A stretch of 40,921 nt of DNA, from contig JAADEM010000048.1 in assembly GCA_013153405.1 (NCBI GenBank), forward strand, positions 1 through 40,921, given 5' to 3'. The notes below the pieces were generated by a model. That model was not told the DNA's origin, made no database searches, and worked only from the letters and a program-made list of their open reading frames with translations. Shown here one piece after another: positions 26,652 to 33,778 of the stretch; position 1 is the first letter of the stretch; every line of letters begins with the position of its first letter. A program made the translations under genes and the position numbers. Origin of the DNA: Chlorobiota bacterium (GTDB lineage Bacteria > Bacteroidota > Bacteroidia > Bacteroidales > Marinilabiliaceae).

Positions 26652-26699
26652 TAGAACAATAGAACAATAGAACAATAGAACAATAGATCCATAGAACCC
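26652..26699. repeat. 8-bp tandem repeat (microsatellite) between TRAP genes
   Basis: TAGAACAA occurs four times in perfect tandem (26652-26683), followed by two degenerate units, TAGATCCA and TAGAACCC. The motif is repeated in the dctP-dctQ gap only 6 bp downstream of the dctP stop. A related CTAGAACCATAGA-like segment occurs in inverted orientation at about 33731-33752 between kdgK and uxaC. Confidence 0.9.
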
Positions 26700-26704
26700 T
26701 TACC

Positions 26705-27697
26705 TCAATCCTTAACCTCCTTTATTGCTGTTATCAGTCTCCACAAATTGGGCTTGTCCCGGTATGAGTTCAGCATCGGTTGTACTTTTTCGGCAAAAGG
26801 TTTTTTATCGGGGTGGATTATGGTTACTCCGGCCTCTTTCACCTTCTCAAGCGATTCTTTTTCCGATTCAGCCCACAATTTACGCTCTTCAATTACAGAT
26901 TCGTCGGCTGCTTTCTGAAGCCACTCTTTTTCCTGTCCGGTAAGCTTGTTCCAGACCACAGTGCTGATGATCAGAACATCCGGAACCATTGTATGCTCGT
27001 TCAGAGAGTAATACTTGCAAACCTCGTAATGGTGCGACGTGTAAAAGCTTGGAGGGTTGTTTTCTGCACCGTCCACAACACCACTTTGCAGGGCAGTATA
27101 AAGCTCACCCCACGAAATGGGAGTAGGGGAGCCGCCCATTGCCTTAACCAGTTCCATTGCCGTCTGGCTTTTCATTACCCGTATTTTCAGTCCTTTCAGG
27201 TCATCAGGTGTGTAAATGGGTTTGTTGATGGTGTAAAAACTTCTTGCTCCGGCATCGTAAAAACAGAGTCCGCGTATATTGAACTGTTCGGTTGATCCGA
27301 GCAGCTCTTTGCCTATGTCACCGTCCAGTACGTTAAAGCTGTGTTGCTTAGACCGGAATATGTAAGGCAGCCCCAGAACCTGATAATTTTCAGTGAAGCT
27401 TTCCATTACTGCCGCTGAAACCTTTGTTATTGCAAGAGAGCCGATCTGAAGCAACTCTACACATTGCTGTTCCGACCCCAACTGTCCGGAAGGGTAGATC
27501 TGTATCTCCATTTTTCCTTTCGAATGGAATTTTACCCTTTCGGCCATGTAAACCATTGCTTTATGAACAGGATGTGTAGGGTCAAGTCCGTGTGCCAGTT
27601 TAAGTACACGATGCTTGCCGGTGTTGTGGCAGGAATTAAACGTAAGCGCCGTTACCAGGGCAGTTGTGAGCAATACTATGTGAAGTTTGATTCTCAT
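26705..27697 (-). CDS. dctP: TRAP transporter solute-binding protein (DctP family) lipoprotein
   Basis: The frame extends to an ATG at 27742, but the ATG at 27697 (MRIKLHIVLLTTALVTALTF) places a lipoprotein signal peptide (lipobox FNSC) at the N-terminus and is preferred, giving 330 residues. The mature part is a DctP-family extracytoplasmic binding protein. It carries KLAHGLDPTHPVHKAMVYMA at the start, VLGLPYIFRS, the ligand-binding LKGLKIRVMKSQTAMELVKA with the conserved Arg, GGSPTPISWGELYTALQSG and VVDGAENNPPSFY. These define the DctP family, whose conserved Arg binds a carboxylate. A uronate or aldonate is the likely ligand given the operon. Confidence 0.92.
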   Translation of the reverse strand: MRIKLHIVLLTTALVTALTFNSCHNTGKHRVLKLAHGLDPTHPVHKAMVYMAERVKFHSKGKMEIQIYPSGQLGSEQQCVELLQIGSLAITKVSAAVMESFTENYQVLGLPYIFRSKQHSFNVLDGDIGKELLGSTEQFNIRGLCFYDAGARSFYTINKPIYTPDDLKGLKIRVMKSQTAMELVKAMGGSPTPISWGELYTALQSGVVDGAENNPPSFYTSHHYEVCKYYSLNEHTMVPDVLIISTVVWNKLTGQEKEWLQKAADESVIEERKLWAESEKESLEKVKEAGVTIIHPDKKPFAEKVQPMLNSYRDKPNLWRLITAIKEVKD

Positions 27698-27744
27698 TAA
27701 TGTACTTTTAAAAATTTGTTTAGAGCCAGTTTGGTAAAACATAT

Positions 27745-27794
27745 AAATTCACGCAATGACCCGTCCGGTTATGACAGGCCGGTTGCGTGAATTT
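27745..27794. terminator. Long hairpin between gnd and dctP
   Basis: Perfect outer arms AAATTCACGCAA and TTGCGTGAATTT (12 bp) enclose partly complementary inner segments rich in CCGG. A T-run follows on the plus side, and only a shorter TTTATAT on the minus side. It may act as a partial terminator or mRNA-stability element that separates Gnd from the transporter genes. Confidence 0.55.
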
Positions 27795-27801
27795 TTATCA
27801 T

Positions 27802-29256
27802 TTATGCATTGTATGTCGTAGATGCAGTTTCTCCGCCACGGCCAGTCCAGTTTGTATGGAAATACTCACCACGCGGCTTGTCAATGCGCTCATAAGTATG
27901 AGCACCAAAATAGTCGCGTTGTGCCTGTAACATATTTGCAGGCAGACGTTCGCAACGGTAACCGTCAAAGTAGTTCAAAGCAGTAGATATTGCCGGTGCA
28001 GGAATTCCGTTAAGAGTGGCTTCGGCAACAACCTTACGCCATCCCTGTTGTGCTTCCATAACTTTCTCTTTGAAGTAAGGTGCCAGCAGCAGGTTTTCAA
28101 GCTCAGGATTTTCATCGAATGCCTCTTTGATTTTACCTAGAAAAACGGAGCGTATAATACAACCGCCGCGCCACATAAGAGCTATGCCGCCGTAGTTAAG
28201 GTCCCAGCCATACTCTTTTGCCGCAGCACGCATAAGAGCGTATCCCTGTGCATAGGAAACAATCTTGGATGCAAAAAGTGCATCTTTCAGATTTTTAAGG
28301 AACTCTTTTTTGTCGCCTTTAAACTCCGGTACAGGTCCTGACAGAATTTTAGAAGCTCTGACTCTTTCATCTTTCAATGCCGACAAGAAGCGTGCGTACA
28401 CGGCTTCGGCAATTAAAGTGAGAGGTATTCCGTGATCGAGCGAAGCAACGGCCGTCCATTTGCCGGTACCTTTTTGTCCGGCTGTGTCGAGTATTTTTTC
28501 AACAAGCGGCTCACCGTCTTCATCTTTGAATGCCAGAATGTCTCTTGTAATCTCAATCAGATAGCTGTCGAGGTCTCCTTCATTCCACTCTTTGAATACT
28601 TCGTGCATCTCATCAGCCGTCATTCCCAGAAGTTTTTTCATAATGAAGTATGCTTCTGAAATAAGCTGCATATCGCCGTATTCAATACCATTGTGAACCA
28701 TCTTCACAAAGTGACCGGCACCGTTTTCTCCAACCCATTCGCAGCAGGCACTTCCATCTTCAACTTTAGCAGCAATCTTCTGGAAAATGGGCTTAACGGC
28801 AGGCCATGCCTTTGGTGAACCGCCGGGCATTATCGATGGCCCTAGCAGTGCGCCTTCTTCACCGCCGGAGACACCTGTTCCGATGTAAAGCAACCCTTTG
28901 CTTTCAACGTATTTTGTCCTGCGGTCAGTATCGGGGAAGTGTGTGTTCCCGCCGTCGATGATGATGTCTCCTTCATCGAGCAGGGGGATAAGTGCATCGA
29001 TGGTTTTATCCACGGCAGGCCCTGCTTTGATCATCAGCATTACCTTGCGCGGTTTCTTTAGAACATCAACAAGTTCTTCCAGCGAGTGAGTTCCAATAAT
29101 GTTTTTTCCTTTTGCTCGTCCGTTGATGAAATTATCAACTTTTTCTGTTGTTCTGTTGTATACCGCAACGGTAAAACCTTTGCTTTCCATATTCAAAACA
29201 AGGTTTTCGCCCATCACGGCCAAACCTATTACTCCGATATCTGCTTTTTTGCTCAT
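27802..29256 (-). CDS. gnd: 6-phosphogluconate dehydrogenase, decarboxylating
   Basis: Gnd converts 6-phospho-D-gluconate and NADP+ to D-ribulose 5-phosphate and CO2. The 484-residue product has the nucleotide-binding GLAVMGENL at 11-19, NRTTEK at 34-39 (the 2'-phosphate-binding type, indicating NADP), the substrate motif GVSGGEEGALLGPSIMPGG at 128-146, catalytic K185 in HFVKMVHNGIEYGD, and the C-terminal RDYFGAHTYER. Length and motifs are standard, so it appears functional. Finding it inside a hexuronate operon, directly downstream of a LarA-like gene, is unusual and suggests that gluconate is made or used here. No gluconokinase or glucose-6-phosphate dehydrogenase is in the window. Confidence 0.95.
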   Translation of the reverse strand: MSKKADIGVIGLAVMGENLVLNMESKGFTVAVYNRTTEKVDNFINGRAKGKNIIGTHSLEELVDVLKKPRKVMLMIKAGPAVDKTIDALIPLLDEGDIIIDGGNTHFPDTDRRTKYVESKGLLYIGTGVSGGEEGALLGPSIMPGGSPKAWPAVKPIFQKIAAKVEDGSACCEWVGENGAGHFVKMVHNGIEYGDMQLISEAYFIMKKLLGMTADEMHEVFKEWNEGDLDSYLIEITRDILAFKDEDGEPLVEKILDTAGQKGTGKWTAVASLDHGIPLTLIAEAVYARFLSALKDERVRASKILSGPVPEFKGDKKEFLKNLKDALFASKIVSYAQGYALMRAAAKEYGWDLNYGGIALMWRGGCIIRSVFLGKIKEAFDENPELENLLLAPYFKEKVMEAQQGWRKVVAEATLNGIPAPAISTALNYFDGYRCERLPANMLQAQRDYFGAHTYERIDKPRGEYFHTNWTGRGGETASTTYNA

Positions 29257-29588
29257 GATATGTTTTTGTTATGATTCTTGTAAAAATATCTTGTTATTGT
29301 ATGTCACGATTTTTGAATCAAAAATGCGTGCCAAACCATTTGTAATTTTGTTGTTATGCCCTCCGGGCGTTGCCCGGAGTTGTTGTTGTAGAACCTTTGG
29401 GTTCTACGGGTGAATTAAATTTTCATTTACCCCTCGGTCCCCCTAAATAGGGGGAAGAACGTATATTATTAACTTAACGATTGTCAGTTCAAAGGGGGTG
29501 AGGATAAACCGTCCTTTGATTTTAGATATGCGATTTTAGATTGGCGATTAGCGAAGATTAAAAATCGCCGTTCGTAAATCTCAAATCG
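29257..29588. other. Non-coding gap with several hairpins
   Basis: A 332-bp stretch between the LarA-like gene and gnd carries no gene. It holds CTCCGGGC/GCCCGGAG at 29361-29379, GTAGAACC/GGGTTCTAC at 29388-29407, and TCCCCCT/AGGGGGA at 29438-29455. A further inverted pair, GGCGATT/AATCGCC, is at 29543-29569. These look like REP-type repeats rather than regulators, but they could limit read-through into gnd. Confidence 0.6.
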
Positions 29589-30860
29589 CTAATCCTTAAA
29601 CCGCTCTTTATACGCCCATAACCCTACGGCAGGATTTGAGATGTAGAAAATCTCTTCACCATCAACGGTGTTAAAGCCGTCTTTTAGTTTTTCGGGATTG
29701 TATTTCTTTATCATCTCATTAAGTGGGGCATAGTTAAAGTAAACACTTTCTATCTCCTCTTTAGTCAGATATCCGGGGCAGTATGTTATTTTAAATCTGC
29801 CTTCAGAACTTCCGTGTATGAGATGTGCTGCAGCACCCAGGTTGTTTTTGAGCTCATCGTTTTCTTCCACGTATTTCAATGTTGCCGGAGTTCCGCAGTA
29901 TCCGTATTTTCTTATCAGTCGGTCTATCTCCTTGTCTTCACCAAACTCTTTAAGTCCCGGTGCAAGGATGATCAGTTCAGCATTGTCGGCAAGTGCCATA
30001 CGGGTGCGATAGATACTTTTATTACCCAGCCAGGTGCTTTTAAACTCAGATGGATCAAGGTATACAACCACTTTTTCAAGTGGTTTGTCGAGCATCCGAA
30101 AATTCACCTTAAGTGATAGCTCCGATGCTTTATAAAACACCTCTGCATCATCACCGATAAAAAGTCCCCGAGTTTTCAGTTTTCCGTCTTCTCCCATGCC
30201 TATAACCGTAAGCACATAAACAAAGGGCAGGTGAGAGGTGAAGTTATCCGATGCATAATTCAGCAGTGCGCGAACGGGAGTATCGGCACGTCCCATTATA
30301 CGTTCCATTCCGTATGCTGCCCCTACAAAATGACTTTTGTTGATGCCTTCGGCACCGCCTGTTCCCACAAAGATGTTTTTGTTGTAGTTGGCCATACCGA
30401 TAACTTCGTGCGGCACTACCTGGCCTACAGACAGTATCAGATCGTGGCCGCCTTCCCAGATTAGTTTGTTAAGCTGGGCTGGCCAGGGGTATTTTACTGC
30501 ACCTTCAGTAACATCCGAAACAAACTCTGACGGCACTGTCCCTACTGTAACCACATCATTTCTCCAGTCGTGTACACGGAAAATATTTTTAGGCACCCCT
30601 TTGTACATATGTTCTATTTCTTCGTCCGACATAGGAACGTGAGTGCCCAAAGCAGGCATAACATCTGTCAGTTTCTCTTTGTAGTACTCATATGCCAAAG
30701 AGGTCAGCTCTCCGGCTTTGGAGTGAAAACGGGTATAATCGGGAGGTAATGCCATTACTCTGTTTACATTCCCAATTTTAACCAATGCTTCGAACAGACC
30801 TTTTCTCAGATCATCAGCGGTAAGCTCGGCGGTCTCTGATCCTGTTTGATAATAGATCAT
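29589..30860 (-). CDS. LarA-like protein (nickel-pincer-dependent racemase/epimerase family)
   Basis: The 423-residue protein belongs to the lactate racemase domain (LarA/DUF2088) family, whose founding member uses a nickel-pincer nucleotide to racemise a 2-hydroxy acid. Visible matches are PPDYTR (D41, R44), GTHVPMS (H74), VVPHEVIG (H151), NYNKNIFVG (K161, the expected cofactor-linking Lys) and NKSHFVG (H177). So all key catalytic and cofactor positions appear intact. From my recollection of published work, relatives include gluconate 2-epimerase and other hydroxyacid epimerases, not only lactate racemase. It lies in the hexuronate operon between the SDR and gnd, so a hexonate such as D-mannonate or D-gluconate is a more likely substrate than lactate. 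The cofactor-synthesis genes larB, larC and larE are not in the window. Confidence 0.85.
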   Translation of the reverse strand: MIYYQTGSETAELTADDLRKGLFEALVKIGNVNRVMALPPDYTRFHSKAGELTSLAYEYYKEKLTDVMPALGTHVPMSDEEIEHMYKGVPKNIFRVHDWRNDVVTVGTVPSEFVSDVTEGAVKYPWPAQLNKLIWEGGHDLILSVGQVVPHEVIGMANYNKNIFVGTGGAEGINKSHFVGAAYGMERIMGRADTPVRALLNYASDNFTSHLPFVYVLTVIGMGEDGKLKTRGLFIGDDAEVFYKASELSLKVNFRMLDKPLEKVVVYLDPSEFKSTWLGNKSIYRTRMALADNAELIILAPGLKEFGEDKEIDRLIRKYGYCGTPATLKYVEENDELKNNLGAAAHLIHGSSEGRFKITYCPGYLTKEEIESVYFNYAPLNEMIKKYNPEKLKDGFNTVDGEEIFYISNPAVGLWAYKERFKD

Positions 30861-30889
30861 ATTGTTTTTTGTTGAAGTTTAATAAATGA

Positions 30890-31738
30890 TTATACTCCGC
30901 TGTAAGCCGAAAATCCACCATCAACAGGAATCGCAATTCCTGTAACGAATTTAGCCCAGTCGGAGACAAGATACAGGAGTGTTCCTACAAGCTCTTCAGG
31001 TTCACCATATCTTTCCATTGGTGTATTGTTTATTATTTTTTCACCTCGTGGTGTTGCCTTACCTGTTTTTTCGTCAATCAACAGAAAACGGTTTTGGTTG
31101 GTAAGCAGAAATCCCGGAGCAATAGCATTTACCCTGACTCCTGTTTTTGCAAAATGAACGGCGAGCCACTGTGTGAAATTGTTTACAGCGGCTTTAGCAG
31201 CCGAATAGGCAGGTATTTTTGTGAGAGGAGTAAATGCATTCATTGAAGATATGTTCACAATGTTTCCTTCTCCGCGTTTCACCATATCTTCGCCGAATAT
31301 CATTGAAGGAATCAGTGTTCCCTGAAAATTCAGTGCAAAGACTTTTTCGAAGCCGTCAAGTTGTAGCCCGAAAAATGTGGATTCAAGATTGTTCAGTTCT
31401 TTTTCTGTAATTTTTTCTGCCTGTGTTGTGGCTGAGGCAGCATTTCCACCGGCACCGTTTATCAGAATATCAATTTCGCCCAGCTCTTTTTTTATGATCT
31501 CTTTTGCTTCCAGCAGAGACTCTTTTGACAAAACATTGGCAGGTACACCGATTGATTTGATGTTAAATGTGTTTTCGATCTCTTTTGCCACCTTTTCTGC
31601 TGCTTCTTCATTCAGGTCAAGGATTGCTGTTTTTACACCTCTTTCGGCAAGTCCTTTTGCCATTGTTGAGCATAAAATTCCGCCTCCGCCTGTTATGACG
31701 GCTACTTTTCCTTCAAGATTTAATTCTGTTATTTTCAT
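30890..31738 (-). CDS. SDR-family fructuronate reductase / D-mannonate dehydrogenase (UxuB type)
   Basis: This 282-residue short-chain dehydrogenase has the nucleotide-binding segment TGGGGILCSTMA (16-27), NGAGG at 94-98, Ser164/165, and the active-site pair Y178 and K182 (AYSAAKAAV). It is like the SDR-type UxuB of Bacillus, which reduces D-fructuronate to D-mannonate. The long insertion around 97-130 (ATTQAEKITEKELNNLESTF) is typical of that subgroup. The position between the KDPG aldolase and the LarA-like gene supports this role. The glycine-rich motif has C instead of the usual final G, which may affect coenzyme preference. The alternative is another aldonate dehydrogenase; activity has not been shown. 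A MITE-like repeat borders its start codon. Confidence 0.8.
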   Translation of the reverse strand: MKITELNLEGKVAVITGGGGILCSTMAKGLAERGVKTAILDLNEEAAEKVAKEIENTFNIKSIGVPANVLSKESLLEAKEIIKKELGEIDILINGAGGNAASATTQAEKITEKELNNLESTFFGLQLDGFEKVFALNFQGTLIPSMIFGEDMVKRGEGNIVNISSMNAFTPLTKIPAYSAAKAAVNNFTQWLAVHFAKTGVRVNAIAPGFLLTNQNRFLLIDEKTGKATPRGEKIINNTPMERYGEPEELVGTLLYLVSDWAKFVTGIAIPVDGGFSAYSGV

Positions 31739-31896
31739 ATGTTTATAATTTTTGGGATGACTAACACAAAGACACAGAGGCCAGCCCGACTGGTCAGGCG
31801 GGCACTGAGTATTATTTTATTCTGGATTCATGTGTACTCTTGAGTGCCCGCCTGAAATAGGGCAGGTTTGTATTATTTGTCATAGATGTTTCATTT
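31738..31896. repeat. MITE-like interspersed repeat, copy C, with inserted hairpin
   Basis: Shares the TGTTTATAATTTTTG start, the ACTAACACAAAGACACAGAG segment and the ATAGATGTTTCATTTT end with copies A and B in front of uxaE. It contains an additional inverted pair TCAGGCGGGCAC (31794-31805) and GTGCCCGCCTGA (31844-31855). Confidence 0.65.
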
Positions 31897-31927
31897 TATA
31901 TTTTTTGTTTTTTAGCTGTTGAATTAA

Positions 31928-32623
31928 TTAGCCAATTTTATTCATTAAACTTTCTCCTTTTACCTCCCTCACTGTTTTCATTAGTTCTTTCACTTTTTGC
32001 GTAAGCAATCCGTAATCATTATTCAAAAGGATATCCTTGGTAAAGAGTTTGGAGCCCATACCAACACATGTAACTCCCGCATCGAACCACTGTTTAAGAT
32101 TTTCCTTGCTGGTATCCACTCCGCCGGTAGGCATGATATTGGTCCACGGGCATGGGGCTTTAACAGCTTTTACAAATGATGGTCCGCCCACTTCAGATGC
32201 CGGGAAGATTTTAACGAGCTCTGCACCCAGTTCTTCTGCTTTACCAATTTCGGTAAGCGTACCGCATCCCGGTGACCACATTATTTTACGACGATTGCAG
32301 ATGCGTGCCATATTTTCGTTGAGCAACGGAGATACGATGAAGTTTGCTCCGAGCTGAATATACAATGCCGTTGTTGCCTCATCAACGATGGTACCGGCCC
32401 CGAGTATCATTCCCGGAAGCTCTTTCAGAGCAAATTTATTCAGGTCACTAAAAACCTCGTGTGCGAAATCTCCGCGGTTCACAAACTCAAAGACTCTTAT
32501 TCCGCCGTCGTAACAGGCCTTCAGTACATTTTTGCTTACTTCAACATCAGGATGAAAGAAAACCGGAACAACGCCCGTTTCCTTCATCTTTTGAAAAACT
32601 TCTATTCTTGTATATTTTGCCAT
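31928..32623 (-). CDS. eda: KDPG / 2-keto-4-hydroxyglutarate aldolase
   Basis: It cleaves 2-keto-3-deoxy-6-phosphogluconate to pyruvate and glyceraldehyde-3-phosphate. The 231-residue class-I aldolase has the Schiff-base Lys at K138 in LVKIFPASEVGGPSF, the proton-relay Glu at E46 in RVFEFVNRGD, GAGTIVDEATT at 76-86, WSPGCGT at 116-122 and MPTGGVD in the phosphate-binding loop. N- and C-terminal extensions make it slightly longer than E. coli Eda (213), as is usual in Bacteroidota. It follows kdgK on the minus strand, separated by a palindrome, and closes the KDG branch of hexuronate catabolism. Confidence 0.93.
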   Translation of the reverse strand: MAKYTRIEVFQKMKETGVVPVFFHPDVEVSKNVLKACYDGGIRVFEFVNRGDFAHEVFSDLNKFALKELPGMILGAGTIVDEATTALYIQLGANFIVSPLLNENMARICNRRKIMWSPGCGTLTEIGKAEELGAELVKIFPASEVGGPSFVKAVKAPCPWTNIMPTGGVDTSKENLKQWFDAGVTCVGMGSKLFTKDILLNNDYGLLTQKVKELMKTVREVKGESLMNKIG

Positions 32624-32654
32624 TGTTTAATATTTTTTGTTAAAAATAGGGATA

Positions 32655-32690
32655 CATAGTAGGGACGCACGGCCGTGCGTCCCTACTATG
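32655..32690. repeat. Perfect 36-nt palindrome between kdgK and eda
   Basis: The arm CATAGTAGGGACGCACGG is followed immediately by its exact reverse complement with no loop bases. The core (GGGACGCACGG / CCGTGCGTCCC) resembles dispersed REP-like palindromes found in many bacterial genomes. It starts 2 bp past the kdgK stop codon, so it also terminates or stabilises that end of the message. Confidence 0.92.
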
Positions 32691-32692
32691 GG

Positions 32693-33727
32693 TTACCGTG
32701 ATACCCTTCCCGATGCATCGCCTGCCATCAGTTTTTCAACCTCTTCAATAGTAACAAGGTTAAAATCACCATAAATAGTATGTTTCAGGCAGGAGGCCGC
32801 CACTGCGAAATCCAAAGCTTTTTGGTCATCGTTGAATGTAAGAATGCCGTACAGCAAACCACCCATAAAAGAGTCGCCGCCTCCTACACGGTCAACTATG
32901 TGTGTTATCTCGTATGTCGGGGCTTTGTAAAGGTTTTTACCGTCGTACAACACACCCGACCAGGTGTTATGATTTGCATTTATCGAACCGCGAAGCGTAG
33001 TTATCACTTTTTTTACCCTTGGAAACTGTTTCATTATCTGTTGAGAAACGGAAAGGTAGGCATCTGCCTCAACATTTCCGCCGGTAATATCCACACCTTC
33101 AGGTTTAATTCCCAGAACCATTTCGGCATCTTCTTCGTTGCCGAGCACGATATCGCATCCTGCAACAAGTTCCGGCATAACTTCACGGGCTGTTTTGCCG
33201 TACTTCCACAAGTTTTTGCGGTAGTTAAGGTCGCAGGTAACCATAATACCTTTTTTGTTGGCAGTTTGTATGGCTTCAAGGCAAACCTCCGAAGCACCTT
33301 GCGACACAGCAGGCGTGATACCTGTCCAGTGAAATGCGTCGGCTCCTTCAAGTACCTTTTCCCAGTCGATCATCCCTTTCTCAATAGTTGAAAACGATGA
33401 ATAAGCCCTGTCGTAAATCACTTTGCTTGCTCTTGCAACAGCACCTGTTTCAAGAAAATATATGCCGAGACGTTCTCCTCCTTTGATTATTTCAGAGGTG
33501 TCTATTCCATGTTTTTTTAACTCCATTTCACAGGCCGCACCTATATCGTTATCTGGCAGGCGTGTTACGAAAGTGCTTTTAATTCCGTAATTGGCAAGCG
33601 ATACGGCCACATTGGCCTCACCACCGCCATATACGGCATTGAATGAGTTTGCCTGGGAAAACCGTAGGTGTCCCGGAGTTGCAAGCCGCAACATGATTTC
33701 TCCGAATGTTACTACCTTTTTTGACAT
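32693..33727 (-). CDS. kdgK: 2-keto-3-deoxygluconate kinase (PfkB family)
   Basis: KdgK phosphorylates KDG at C6 to KDPG using ATP. The 344-residue product has the PfkB N-terminal sugar-binding GGGEANVAVSLANYG (34-48), the DLNYRKNLWKYGKTA block (166-180) characteristic of the KDG kinase branch, and the C-terminal VDRVGGGDSFMGGLLYG with catalytic Asp285. It starts at an ATG (33727), 51 bp after uxaC. The gap contains a CTAGAACCATAGA-like segment on the minus strand. With the downstream aldolase it forms the lower hexuronate pathway. Confidence 0.94.
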   Translation of the reverse strand: MSKKVVTFGEIMLRLATPGHLRFSQANSFNAVYGGGEANVAVSLANYGIKSTFVTRLPDNDIGAACEMELKKHGIDTSEIIKGGERLGIYFLETGAVARASKVIYDRAYSSFSTIEKGMIDWEKVLEGADAFHWTGITPAVSQGASEVCLEAIQTANKKGIMVTCDLNYRKNLWKYGKTAREVMPELVAGCDIVLGNEEDAEMVLGIKPEGVDITGGNVEADAYLSVSQQIMKQFPRVKKVITTLRGSINANHNTWSGVLYDGKNLYKAPTYEITHIVDRVGGGDSFMGGLLYGILTFNDDQKALDFAVAASCLKHTIYGDFNLVTIEEVEKLMAGDASGRVSR

Positions 33728-33778
33728 TTTTTTCTATGGTTCTAGTGTTGAATTGTTATCGGGCTAATTGGCTACTAA

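Noticed and set aside
26652..26699. CRISPR-like short tandem repeat
   Set aside because: The units are 8 bp with no spacers, so it is a microsatellite.
29361..29455. Riboswitch or attenuator in the gnd leader
   Set aside because: The hairpins are simple REP-like palindromes without a recognisable aptamer core or a clear terminator/antiterminator pair.
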